In this document: piece by piece, positions 17,418 through 25,530 of the stretch
Numbering within the stretch: position 1 is the first letter of the stretch
Layout: each line of letters opens with the position of its first letter
NCBI GenBank assembly: GCA_018333655.1
Contig: JAGXTJ010000021.1
Coordinates: 1-64,000 of the forward strand
DNA from: Bacillota bacterium
GTDB taxonomy: Bacteria > Bacillota > UBA994
Direction: 5' to 3'
DNA length: 64,000 nt
Position numbers and translations under genes: made by a program
The notes under the pieces: model-generated
The model's input: only the letters and a program-made list of their open reading frames with translations
Told to the model about the DNA's origin: nothing
The model's database searches: none

Positions 17418-17928
17418 GGCGCTTGCTCCGCTCTGACAGTACTAACACTAGCCCGAGCACTACAAGGCCTACCGGCACTATGAAGCCCAAATGCGGCCTA
17501 AAAGCCAAGGAAATATTCCAATTGAGCCGCTCCATTAGGCCTAAATTGCGCGCGAGTAGCCAGAGGCCCCCGACAATGAGGGCTATACCCACCCAAGGCG
17601 AGTGCCGTGCATGGCTAGGCTTGGCGCTTTCGCGCGCCAAGTTTTCCACTTTCTCCTCAACGCGGGCCGCAACTTCTTCCACAGTGTGCTCAATATCCTT
17701 GATGGCCTCGCCAAAATTATCTCTTGCAGGCTGTTGACCACGTGTTTCGCTCGCGGGCAAGAGCACAGCGAGAACAAGGTAGATAAACACGCCTATGCCG
17801 TCAAATAGTACTAATATGATGGCCACGAGGCGCGCCACCGTCGGGTCAACATTGAAGTACTCTGCCATTCCTCCGCATACACCAAACAACCTGCGGTCGC
17901 TACGGCTACGCGTTAGTCTTCTCTGCAT
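17410..17928 (-). CDS. PspC-domain envelope stress protein
   Basis: A 172-aa protein with a clear N-terminal PspC domain (RSRSDRRLFGVCGGMAEYF, then NVDPTVARLVAII and a membrane segment), a charged helical middle (about 75-105, VEEVAARVEEKVENLA) and two further hydrophobic stretches, the last DUF5668-like. PspC proteins respond to membrane stress. AAGGAGGGG lies 6 bases before the ATG. It is first in a two-gene operon with the LiaF-like gene. Confidence 0.88.
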   Translation of the reverse strand: MQRRLTRSRSDRRLFGVCGGMAEYFNVDPTVARLVAIILVLFDGIGVFIYLVLAVLLPASETRGQQPARDNFGEAIKDIEHTVEEVAARVEEKVENLARESAKPSHARHSPWVGIALIVGGLWLLARNLGLMERLNWNISLAFRPHLGFIVPVGLVVLGLVLVLSERSKRRE

Positions 17929-18051
17929 CTTTACCCCTCCTTTGTGATGACCACATGTACTACTACGTGGGTGTGGCAGGCAAGTTTCATGAGCTAGCGA
18001 ATGGCGCTAGGGTATGGATTGAAGCGCGCCTTGTTTCAGGCGTTATGAGCG

Positions 18052-18096
18052 TTAAGTTGAAATTATTATAGAAATTCTATATTTTTATCGACTTAA
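18052..18096. repeat. 45-bp AT-rich inverted repeat
   Basis: Outer arms TTAAGT/ACTTAA and inner arms TATAGAA/TTCTATA are centred on a single A; in total 17 of 22 arm positions pair. It sits between the DUF697 stop (18129) and the PspC start. It has no U-run, so it may be an operator or a processing hairpin rather than a standard terminator. The rest of 17929-18128 shows nothing further. Confidence 0.6.
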
Positions 18097-18128
18097 GTGT
18101 CAGAGCATGCTTTTTGTTGTAGGCCGCG

Positions 18129-19226
18129 CTACCCCTTCGGCCAAAATATCCCGCCCCCTAGCCGGTTTCGCATCATCTTTACGGCGTCGCTAACGCCCCG
18201 GGCGATTTGCTCCCCTACCTTGCGGCCACTTGTGGCGGTTTGCTTGGACTTTTGCACGACTTTATGGTAATTGGCTTTGGCGACCTTGGCCGTGGACCTT
18301 TTTGCCACGCGTATGATGCTACGGATTGCCGTGCCGAGCGATTCTGTTAGCACAGCGCTTAGTAAAGCTGTGGACTGTACGAGGGCGGTTTTTCTGAGCT
18401 CGTGGCTACTTGGTTTTTGCAGGGCAGCTAAGTAGCCTTTAGTGATGACACCCACTCGTAAGGTCAAAAAGGCATTGGCAGCGCCTTGCAATAGCGAATT
18501 AAAGACGAGCGTGCCCGCGCCGCTGGCCACTACGGCGATGCTTGACCCTAGCACTGAAGTTAGCAGCGGTTCTAGCTGATGCTCAATGAGGTCGATATTC
18601 TCGATCTCGCTGGCCACGACGACTGTCGCACCCACGTTAAGATATAGTTTAAGAATGTCACGCCAGTGCGGGCGCGTGTTGTAGATGTTGGCTAATTGCC
18701 AAATGAGCCGCACCTGCGCCATGAGTACCAGGAGGCCGTCGAGCCCGCCGTACTGAGATACAGATGTCGCTACGAATACCTGTGCCGCTGTACCCTTGAT
18801 GCGCTTAGTCGCCAACTGATCAAGAACTAGCAGCGCTGCTTCGATGCTGCGCATATCGGTGGGATTTACTGGCATATTCTTGGTGTGCGGGTTGGCACAC
18901 AGGCGCTGACAAAGCTGTCGCAAGAATCTGGGGTACTCTGGGTTAAGCTGACTAGTCGGGGGCGTAAGAGGCGGCGACATGATGATTAACATGACTAAGG
19001 GGCACAAAATTACGGCCAGGTAGATTGCCAGCAATGCGTACAAAACTACAGTACCTAGTAACGGCGAGAGGGCCGTAGCCAAGGCGACAACTTGGTAAGT
19101 CTGGTTGACAACAAAAATTACTACTACTAAGCCCGTCACTAAACCTAAGAGCCACAACAGAAGTTTTAACTGCCTAAAGATGGCCTCCACCCCCTTGGAT
19201 TGCTCCCCGTCGCGACTGTCCCTCAA
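18129..19226 (-). CDS. DUF697-like membrane protein
   Basis: A 365-aa protein with two N-terminal membrane segments (LLLWLLGLVTGLVVVIFVV and LLAIYLAVILCPLVMLIIM) and a central alanine- and glycine-rich domain (QVRLIWQLANIYNTRP...LKLYLNVGATVVVASEI) resembling the DUF697/YcjF type found with GTPases. The C-terminus is basic (KSKQTATSGRKVGEQIARG). Function is unknown. The TTG start is uncertain; a GTG ten codons later is an alternative. No GTPase gene is adjacent. Confidence 0.65.
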   Translation of the reverse strand: MRDSRDGEQSKGVEAIFRQLKLLLWLLGLVTGLVVVIFVVNQTYQVVALATALSPLLGTVVLYALLAIYLAVILCPLVMLIIMSPPLTPPTSQLNPEYPRFLRQLCQRLCANPHTKNMPVNPTDMRSIEAALLVLDQLATKRIKGTAAQVFVATSVSQYGGLDGLLVLMAQVRLIWQLANIYNTRPHWRDILKLYLNVGATVVVASEIENIDLIEHQLEPLLTSVLGSSIAVVASGAGTLVFNSLLQGAANAFLTLRVGVITKGYLAALQKPSSHELRKTALVQSTALLSAVLTESLGTAIRSIIRVAKRSTAKVAKANYHKVVQKSKQTATSGRKVGEQIARGVSDAVKMMRNRLGGGIFWPKG

Positions 19227-19290
19227 CTGGTTTATTCACCATTTTTTGCAGGATTCCTCCTTGGCCGCATACAGCGGTAGCGGGCCACTA

Positions 19291-19410
19291 GTAGAACCAT
19301 TGCCTACACGTCTCGCTATGCACGCCGCAAGTTACAGTGGCATTACAAAACATACCAGAACCACATGAGGGCAAGAGCAACCTATATACTTGGCTAAAAT
19401 ACGGCAAATG
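19291..19410. repeat. 120-bp direct repeat, left copy
   Basis: Matches 21821-21940 at about 116 of 120 positions, running from GTAGAACC to ACGGCAAATG. The right copy forms the upstream region of a DIP1984-family gene, so this left copy puts the same upstream sequence in front of the nuclease/metallo-hydrolase pair. Confidence 0.95.
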
Positions 19411-19457
19411 TGGAACTGCGGCTGCTCAGAACCAAATCGATTATTAGGAGGCGAATA

Positions 19458-20495
19458 GTGCATATGCTTAATCTTAGCGACGCAAACAACGCTGTAATCG
19501 AAAAGGACGAGATAATCCGCCGACTTAAAAAATACAGTGCTGCCTCAAGGGTGAGCCTTCCCGGAGATATGGCATGTTCCATCAAGGATAAGGTTTTGCG
19601 GGTAAACATTCAGCACCCAACCCAGAGAATGCAGGACGACAGCGTCGCTTTCGAAGGATGGGTACTAATATTAAAGCACTGGCTTGCTAAAGAGATCGAT
19701 TCTGTTGTACTCGATTTCGAAGCACGAGAGGACTTGGTTCAAAAATACGGCTACGCTGAAGCTTGTCACTATAACCGCTTTCTGTACAGAGTATACAATA
19801 TGACGAGGCTTTTCCCTGGTTGGTTCTTGGTCGACCAAAGCAAAAGCGGTGTCATATTCAACTTTATGCATTGGTTGCGAGCAAATGAGATGACCCTGAA
19901 CAAGTCACGACAAGAAAGAACAGACCAAAGCGGCACGCCACTATGGGAGCGACAAACCGAGGCGTGGTTTGTAAACCATGAAGGCAAATCGCTTCTCGCT
20001 AAACACTGGAATATCGACGAGAGCAAGTTGTTTAATCAGCTGCCAACCGGCGTCTTTATCGATAAAATTGCGGCAAGCAATGCCGTGTTTCCGCGCGGAG
20101 CCAGCGCTATCGATATGTGGGGCATCGGCAAGGACGGTCAGACATTGCATCTTATCGAGCTCAAGCGTGGAGACAATCAGGCCCTTGGAGTTATCGGCGC
20201 AACGCTCTTTTACACCGCGCTAATGTACGACACCTGTGTGGCCAAGGAGTCTATCTTCTCCTTCGACAAATCTGGTCACGTGGCAGACACAAGCGATATT
20301 ACAGCAATCAATAATAATGGCAGTAAATTCGGCAAGATTGCCACGCATATTCTTGCGGAAAAATACCATCCCTTATTTTCGGACGCTGTCGCGGCACTGA
20401 TACGTGAAGGGTTGAAGAACATGGGGGGCGAGTTCTATAAAGCAACCTACAACTTCGATAAAAGGTCTATTGTAGATGCAGGTAACAATCCATAG
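19458..20495 (+). CDS. PD-(D/E)XK-type nuclease-like protein of a two-gene cassette
   Basis: A 345-aa protein counted from GTG 19458, chosen because AGGAGG stands 6 bases before it; an in-frame GTG at 19410 has no such site. The C-terminal half carries a restriction-endonuclease-like core: E168 (RQTEAW), D219 (GASAIDMWGI), then E234-x-K236 (LHLIELKRG), the order and spacing of a PD-(D/E)XK active site. The N-terminal half is not recognised. The gene overlaps the next by 20 bp, so the two products are probably made together. It lies between 120-bp direct repeats. DNA cleavage is predicted from the motif; biological role, possibly defence, is inferred. Confidence 0.7.
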   Translation: MHMLNLSDANNAVIEKDEIIRRLKKYSAASRVSLPGDMACSIKDKVLRVNIQHPTQRMQDDSVAFEGWVLILKHWLAKEIDSVVLDFEAREDLVQKYGYAEACHYNRFLYRVYNMTRLFPGWFLVDQSKSGVIFNFMHWLRANEMTLNKSRQERTDQSGTPLWERQTEAWFVNHEGKSLLAKHWNIDESKLFNQLPTGVFIDKIAASNAVFPRGASAIDMWGIGKDGQTLHLIELKRGDNQALGVIGATLFYTALMYDTCVAKESIFSFDKSGHVADTSDITAINNNGSKFGKIATHILAEKYHPLFSDAVAALIREGLKNMGGEFYKATYNFDKRSIVDAGNNP

Positions 20496-21774
20496 AGGAA
20501 CGCATGAAATCGGCGGAACTTTCGTCGAACTCAGGTCGGGTAAAAATAGGCTTCTCCTTGACGCTGGGTATCCGCTAAGCCTGGGGGGAAGGCCGCTTCC
20601 TGATCAACTAGCCTTATATTCAGACGAAAAGGTGCTCGAGAGCGGTATGCTGCCGAGGATTAAGGGGCTGTATAGATGGGATGAACCGGCGTTTGATGCG
20701 GTTATTATTTCTCATGCCCATATCGACCACTATGGCTTGCTGCATTATGTCAATTTTGCCATTCCTGTATATTTGTCCAGAGGCACTCGAAAACTTATTG
20801 AGGTATCAGCTCTTTTCCGGGCGGAAAGATATTGTGCGGCGAAAGCTTATGAATTTGACATGTACAAACCGTTTCAAATTGGCGGCTTCAGAATCATGCC
20901 CTTCTTGATGGATCACTCAGCCTTTGACGCAGCGGCATTTGAGATATCCAGCAAAGAGAAAACGATTCTTTATACCGGCGACTTTCGAGGACATGGCCGA
21001 AAGGGCCACTGCCTTGAAAGATTTATTAGCAAAGCTAAGAAATGTGCTGACGCACTCTTAATCGAAGGAACGCTGCTTGGACGGCAGGATGATATGGTGA
21101 TTACTGAGCAGGAGATCGAAGCCCTGCTTGTAAAGAAGATGGATAAATTAATAGGGCCGTTGTTGTTCCAAACGTCAAGCCAGAATATTGATCGCATAGT
21201 CAGCTTTTATCGTGCCGCCTCGCGACTTGGTAGGATATTCGTTGTAGACCTGTATACCGCCAACGTCTTATATGCGCTTAAGCTGCTTGGTGATAATCAG
21301 GTGCCCTATCCGTCCGAAGACTACCCAAACATCAAGGTATTCTACCCTTATCGGCTTACGCTAATGACATATAATAAAATCGGCAAAGAATATGCTAAGC
21401 GGTTTTCCCCTTATCATATCTCGAGAACTAAGTTGAACCGGGAACAGAACAATATTGTTATGGCCGTTCGCCCTTCAATGCGCATCGATATCGAAAGATC
21501 TGGGCTCAAAGACGGGCTGTTCGTTTATTCGCTATGGACTGGATACCGTAGCAGTGCCTATCAACAAGGGTTTGAAGAGTATTTAACAAGGGCAGGCTTT
21601 TCGTCAGAAATCCTGCACACTAGCGGGCACGCCACCGTGTCTGACATTCGCCGAGTGATTGCTGGCCTGGAGCCTAAGCAAATAATACCTATCCACACAA
21701 TGTCACCGGACTCGTTTGTTGGCCTATCGGATCGTATTTCTCTAAAGGAAGATGGAGTAAGCTTCGACATATAG
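20476..21774 (+). CDS. Metallo-beta-lactamase/beta-CASP-like hydrolase (RNase J-like) of the cassette
   Basis: A 432-aa protein of the metallo-beta-lactamase fold. Metal ligands are visible: HAHIDH at 80-85, H147 (MDHSAFDA), D169 (LYTGDFRGHG), and near the C-terminus HTSGHATVSDIRR and IIPIHT, as in RNase J and other beta-CASP nucleases. It starts HEIGGTFVEL, like this group. RNA or DNA cleavage is likely. The start ATG lies within the end of the nuclease gene with only a weak AAAAGG upstream, suggesting translational coupling. At 432 aa it is shorter than housekeeping RNase J (about 550 aa), so it is probably not the cell's main RNase J. Confidence 0.85.
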   Translation: MQVTIHRGTHEIGGTFVELRSGKNRLLLDAGYPLSLGGRPLPDQLALYSDEKVLESGMLPRIKGLYRWDEPAFDAVIISHAHIDHYGLLHYVNFAIPVYLSRGTRKLIEVSALFRAERYCAAKAYEFDMYKPFQIGGFRIMPFLMDHSAFDAAAFEISSKEKTILYTGDFRGHGRKGHCLERFISKAKKCADALLIEGTLLGRQDDMVITEQEIEALLVKKMDKLIGPLLFQTSSQNIDRIVSFYRAASRLGRIFVVDLYTANVLYALKLLGDNQVPYPSEDYPNIKVFYPYRLTLMTYNKIGKEYAKRFSPYHISRTKLNREQNNIVMAVRPSMRIDIERSGLKDGLFVYSLWTGYRSSAYQQGFEEYLTRAGFSSEILHTSGHATVSDIRRVIAGLEPKQIIPIHTMSPDSFVGLSDRISLKEDGVSFDI

Positions 21775-21820
21775 GGAGTAAACGTCAAAGTGTTTTAGTG
21801 ATTGTTATAGACAGAGACAA

Positions 21821-21940
21821 GTGGAACCATTGCCTACACGTCTCGCTATGCACGCCGCAAGTTACAGTGGCATTACAAAACATACCAGAACCACATGAGG
21901 GCAAGAGCAACGTATATACTTGATTAAAATACGGCAAATG
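21821..21940. repeat. 120-bp direct repeat, right copy
   Basis: Right partner of 19291-19410; mismatches are at the fourth base and in the stretch CGTATATACTTGATT (left copy CCTATATACTTGGCT). It contains TATACT (21915-21920), a possible -10, and ends directly before the AGGAGG of the DIP1984-family gene, so it is the native upstream region of that gene. Confidence 0.95.
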
Positions 21941-21954
21941 AGGAGGCGATCAAC

Positions 21955-22413
21955 GTGAAGCTAGCTGAAGCCTTAATCATGCGAGCAGACCAGCAACGCA
22001 GGCTGTCGAGCCTGCGCGAGCGACTAGTGCGCGTGGCCAAAGCCCAAGAAGGCGAAAAGGCCCTCGAAGACCCTGCCGAGCTGCTACTAGAGGTGAACCG
22101 CGTCCTGCTGCACCTCACAAACCTAATGCAGCGCATCAATAGGACTAATTCATCAATCTTGATCGATGAGCATCGGACGCTTAGCGATGCACTAGCCGAA
22201 CGAGACGCCCTAGGGATGAAGCGCAGCGTTCTTAACGCCCTCGTCGATGCTGCCGCTATCACGCACGACAGGTTTAGCAAGTCTGAGATAAAGTACTTCG
22301 CAACAGTAGATGTGCAGGTACTGCAAAAAGAGATTGACGGCCTTGCGCAAGCGCATCGCGAGTTAGACACAAAAATACAAACGCTTAACTGGACCACAGA
22401 CCTAGCTGAATAA
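21955..22413 (+). CDS. DIP1984 family protein
   Basis: A 152-aa helical protein. MKLAEALIMRADQQRRLSSLRERL, a central EDPAELLLEVNRVLLHLTNLMQRINRTNSS and LSDALAERDALGMKRSVLNALVDAA are the conserved blocks of the DIP1984 family, whose function is not established. The GTG start is preceded by AGGAGG at 8 bases. Its promoter region was duplicated around the upstream nuclease cassette. Confidence 0.85.
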   Translation: MKLAEALIMRADQQRRLSSLRERLVRVAKAQEGEKALEDPAELLLEVNRVLLHLTNLMQRINRTNSSILIDEHRTLSDALAERDALGMKRSVLNALVDAAAITHDRFSKSEIKYFATVDVQVLQKEIDGLAQAHRELDTKIQTLNWTTDLAE

Positions 22414-22500
22414 ATCGGTTGGTAACTATGGCGACAGGGGCGAGCACGAACGACACGTCGTATACGTGCTTTTGTCGGTGTTTGGGCGGCATCTATTGTA

Positions 22501-22524
22501 TTGTTACGCCCCGCACTGTAACAA
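22501..22524. promoter_or_regulatory. Inverted repeat upstream of the katG remnant
   Basis: TTGTTAC and GTAACAA arms (7 bp, perfect) are separated by 10 bp in the 270-bp gap between the DIP1984-family gene and katG. It could be an operator. The gap also holds a GC-rich hairpin near 22620-22645 (CAGCCCTCC/GGGGGGCTG) without a T-run. No gene was found here. Confidence 0.35.
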
Positions 22525-22650
22525 ACGCATAGTAAAACAAGTAATTGTAACTACCATGTGCTGACCTAGCGCTTTAGTGAGGGTGGGTAAGGGGAAATTA
22601 AGAACCGATTATTTGGCGCAGCAGCCCTCCTTGACGGGGGGCTGTCTTAG

Positions 22651-22940
<290 letters not shown>

Positions 22941-22963
22941 GCGATAGCACCTAGACAACGGGT

Positions 22964-23006
22964 CCCCCTTCCAAGTCGTAGCGCGCGGAAGGGGGGCTTT
23001 GCTTTT
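22964..23006 (+). terminator. Rho-independent terminator after katG remnant
   Basis: CCCCCTTCC pairs with GGAAGGGGG across a 14-nt loop, followed by GCTTTGCTTTT. It lies 24 bp after the residual katG stop and was presumably its terminator. Confidence 0.85.
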
Positions 23007-23029
23007 ACATGTTAAGCGAGTCTTGTCTT

Positions 23030-23220
23030 CCTCTCTTTTCCACGCCTCTGTGACCTCTGTGGTTGATATTGTCTCCTATCCCTGTAGCACGGGGAAGGCA
23101 CGTTTTTTACCACAGAGCACATAACTGGATGTTAGAGATTGGATATTAGAGGTTAGAAAGGGGAAGGCACGTTTTTTACCACAGAGGTCACAGAGAAGTA
23201 TGGTTGAAATCGTATCCTAT
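23030..23220. repeat. Dispersed intergenic repeat, copy A
   Basis: A non-coding stretch built from CCACAGAG/CTCTGTGG modules: CTTTTCCACGCCTCTGTG..., two copies of GGCACGTTTTTTACCACAGAG, a GATTGGATATTAGAGGTTAG block and a terminal TGGTTGAAATCGTATCCTAT. The same modules occur in inverted order at 32047-32250. Confidence 0.85.
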
Positions 23221-23292
23221 TGATGCCATGGTGTAGAGCTACCTACCTCGTTAGGCGTTGCTGAGAATGCAGGTTGCCTCTCTGTGTTTGTA

Positions 23293-24156
23293 CTACACCC
23301 AGTGTTCTCTGTGGTCGGCCACGAACTGCTTTACGGTAATCGGGGCGCGCCCCAGCAACAGATTAGTGTCGGGAGTGACGACCTTGGCCACGCCAAACTT
23401 CGCCGTGAGAAATATCCCTGTCAAGACGTTAATGTAGGTGGGGTCTATTTTCATCGCCGTCAGCTTGCGCCGAAAAGCAAGCACGCCTGGGTTCGCAAAG
23501 GTAATCTTACGCCCCAACTCGGCAGACATTAAGTCGGCGACCTCAAAATAACTTAAGGCTTCGCCGCCCGTGAGATCATAGGCGCGATTAATATGCTCAT
23601 TACCAGATAGGGCCAGCGCCCCAATGGCGGCGATGTCACGAGTGTCAATAAAACTGGTTTTGCCGTGCCCAGAGGGGCAGAACAAGATATTTTCCTTGAC
23701 AATAAACTCTTTAAAGAAGCCAATTAAGTTCTGCATGAAGAAACTTGGTCGCAGGAAGGTATAGTTGGCCTTGCGCCGCAGGATATGTTTTTCGATCTTA
23801 TGATGTGGCACGATGGGGTTTTTCGCTACGCCGAGAAGCGACAAGAAGACAAAATGATCAACCCCTATTTTCATGGCCTCGTCAACGGAAGGGTTGATGT
23901 TATTGGCTACATCGGCAATCGCGGGTGGTCGCATAAGGAACATCCGCTGCACACCTTGAAAAGCCTTGCTCCAGGTCTCGCGCACATTAAAATCAAAAAC
24001 AGCTAGTTCAATATCTGCCCCAAAAATCTCCCTCGCTTGGGGGAGCTCGTCCGCAAGTACAGCCCCTCTAACCTCTTGCTGGCGCCGCAATAGCTCAAAG
24101 GCTACCGCCTGCCCTACATTTCCTGTAACCCCGGTGACAAGTGTTACTTTGGACAT
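23293..24156 (-). CDS. NmrA-family NAD(P)-binding protein (atypical SDR)
   Basis: A 287-aa protein with the N-terminal dinucleotide-binding motif VTGVTGNVGQAVAFELL, a strand IELAVFDFNV and FLRPSFFMQNLIGFFKE, typical of NmrA/QorR-type atypical short-chain dehydrogenases. These act as redox-sensing regulators or quinone/NADPH oxidoreductases. Its start lies one base after the end of the MarR gene on the same strand, so they form an operon, divergent from a flavin reductase. Confidence 0.85.
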   Translation of the reverse strand: MSKVTLVTGVTGNVGQAVAFELLRRQQEVRGAVLADELPQAREIFGADIELAVFDFNVRETWSKAFQGVQRMFLMRPPAIADVANNINPSVDEAMKIGVDHFVFLSLLGVAKNPIVPHHKIEKHILRRKANYTFLRPSFFMQNLIGFFKEFIVKENILFCPSGHGKTSFIDTRDIAAIGALALSGNEHINRAYDLTGGEALSYFEVADLMSAELGRKITFANPGVLAFRRKLTAMKIDPTYINVLTGIFLTAKFGVAKVVTPDTNLLLGRAPITVKQFVADHREHWV

Positions 24157-24157
24157 G

Positions 24158-24601
24158 TCAACCCTCCTTGTTTTCTTTATCCATTGAGCTGAGATTGCGG
24201 TAAATGCGCTCTAGCAGCGCTTCGGTTAAACACACCTCCTCCTCACTAAACCCCCGATAGAAGCCCTCTTGCATTTCTCCTAAAACTTGCTCGTAATGCG
24301 CCCGTAACTCCGCCTGATTATCCGCCGCAAAGACCATGGTTTTGCGTTTATCGACAGTTGAAGGTACTTTGTGAACAAGACCAGCCTCCGCTAAGCGATC
24401 GAGCATTAGCGACAAAGTAGAAAGGTCGAGGGATAGCGCCACGGCCAGTTGCTGAATCGAAACACCCCCGCACTGCCACAAAAAAAACAAGATTCGCCCT
24501 TGCGCGTGGTGGATTTTGAGACCCCTTTGCCTAAACTTGTGCGAAATTATACGTCCCGACAGTTGATGAATTTTAGCTACGATAAAGCCACCCTTGCGCA
24601 T
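24158..24601 (-). CDS. MarR-family transcriptional regulator
   Basis: A 147-aa winged-helix protein. HHAQGRILFFLWQCGGVSIQQLAVALSLDLSTLSLMLDRLAEAGLVHK is the MarR DNA-binding core, followed by the wing (VPSTVDKRKTMVF) and a dimerisation helix. GGAGG lies 7 bases before the ATG. It is divergent from the flavin-dependent reductase gene, and the intergenic region contains a 22-bp perfect palindrome, the expected binding site. Ligand unknown; the neighbours suggest oxidative, quinone or electrophile stress. Confidence 0.92.
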   Translation of the reverse strand: MRKGGFIVAKIHQLSGRIISHKFRQRGLKIHHAQGRILFFLWQCGGVSIQQLAVALSLDLSTLSLMLDRLAEAGLVHKVPSTVDKRKTMVFAADNQAELRAHYEQVLGEMQEGFYRGFSEEEVCLTEALLERIYRNLSSMDKENKEG

Positions 24602-24630
24602 TTTTTAACCTCCATGTATTATATAACCAT

Positions 24631-24652
24631 AATAGTTTTATATAAAACTATT
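24631..24652. promoter_or_regulatory. 22-bp perfect palindrome, probable MarR operator
   Basis: AATAGTTTTAT is followed directly by its reverse complement ATAAAACTATT, 30 bp upstream of the marR-like start. Size and symmetry fit a MarR dimer site, and the position allows control of both divergent transcripts. Confidence 0.8.
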
Positions 24653-24722
24653 GTCAAGCTTTGCTCCGAGATTCGCCGTATTGAGGGCGGTGTAGGGCAG
24701 TTGATATAAGGGAGGACTACAA

Positions 24723-25430
24723 ATGATTAACTTAGGCGACATTCTGCCCATTTTTAAGAAACGGCGACTGACACTGCTTTATAAAAAGCACGAGGCCGGC
24801 GACATTTACAGCTTCGTTTTCAAGCTCGAAGGGCGGGCAGACTGGAAGGCAGGCCAGCACGGTGCCTTATTCATCGAGCACGAGAAGATCGCGCGCTCTT
24901 TTCGTCCCTTTAGTTTGGCGTCCGCTCCGAGTGAAGACGTGATGATTTCTACGCGCATCACAGACAATCCGAGCGCGTTTAAAAAGGCCCTTTCGACTAT
25001 GCAGCCCGGACAGCAGGCCGCCATGCGAGGACCTATTGGGTCATTTTATATTAAGGACAGAAAGCCCGTTTTATTTATCGCGGGTGGAATTGGCATCACT
25101 CCGTTTCGATCACTAATCGCAGAAAGCGTACAGAACCCTAGTGCTGCCCCCGCCCACATCCGCTTATTGTACATCGACGACCGCGCGCATTTCGCCTATG
25201 AGGATGAGCTACGGCGTTTTAACGCGACTAACAGTGTCGAGGTTTCGCTCCTCACAAGCCGCGAGGAGCTCAAAGCAAGCATAGCTCTGTACACAAGTTC
25301 GCACAGCAATAACGCGCGCTACTACGTGTCGGGCTCGCGGGGCATGGTCAAGTCTATGCAGTCGCTGCTTAAAGACCATGGGATTGTGTCACGCAACACG
25401 GTAACCGACACGTTTTTCGGCGTGCACTAG
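24723..25430 (+). CDS. FAD-dependent oxidoreductase of the ferredoxin reductase family
   Basis: A 235-aa protein with the FNR-type fold. The FAD-binding barrel contains IARSFRPFSLASAPSED (RxxS motif form RPFSLAS) and the NAD(P)-binding half contains PVLFIAGGIGITPFRSLI, then YYVSGSRGMVKSM. It lacks its own [2Fe-2S] domain, so it needs a protein partner or acts on small acceptors. GGAGG lies 8 bases before the ATG; the gene is divergent from marR and followed by a terminator. Confidence 0.88.
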   Translation: MINLGDILPIFKKRRLTLLYKKHEAGDIYSFVFKLEGRADWKAGQHGALFIEHEKIARSFRPFSLASAPSEDVMISTRITDNPSAFKKALSTMQPGQQAAMRGPIGSFYIKDRKPVLFIAGGIGITPFRSLIAESVQNPSAAPAHIRLLYIDDRAHFAYEDELRRFNATNSVEVSLLTSREELKASIALYTSSHSNNARYYVSGSRGMVKSMQSLLKDHGIVSRNTVTDTFFGVH

Positions 25431-25476
25431 CTCCAGAGCACAGCACCGCTGTTGCACGGTTCTTTATAAGAAAGTG

Positions 25477-25509
25477 GCCACCTGCATGCGTTTCTAGCAG
25501 GTGGCTTTA
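25477..25509 (+). terminator. Rho-independent terminator
   Basis: GCCACCTGC and GCAGGTGGC form a perfect 9-bp stem with an 11-nt loop followed by TTTAT, about 46 bp after the flavin reductase stop. Confidence 0.8.
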
Positions 25510-25530
25510 TACATGGTGCGCGACCTCGTA

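Noticed and set aside
19291-21940. Insertion sequence or transposon around the nuclease cassette
   Set aside because: The 120-bp repeats are direct, not inverted, and no transposase or integrase is encoded between them.
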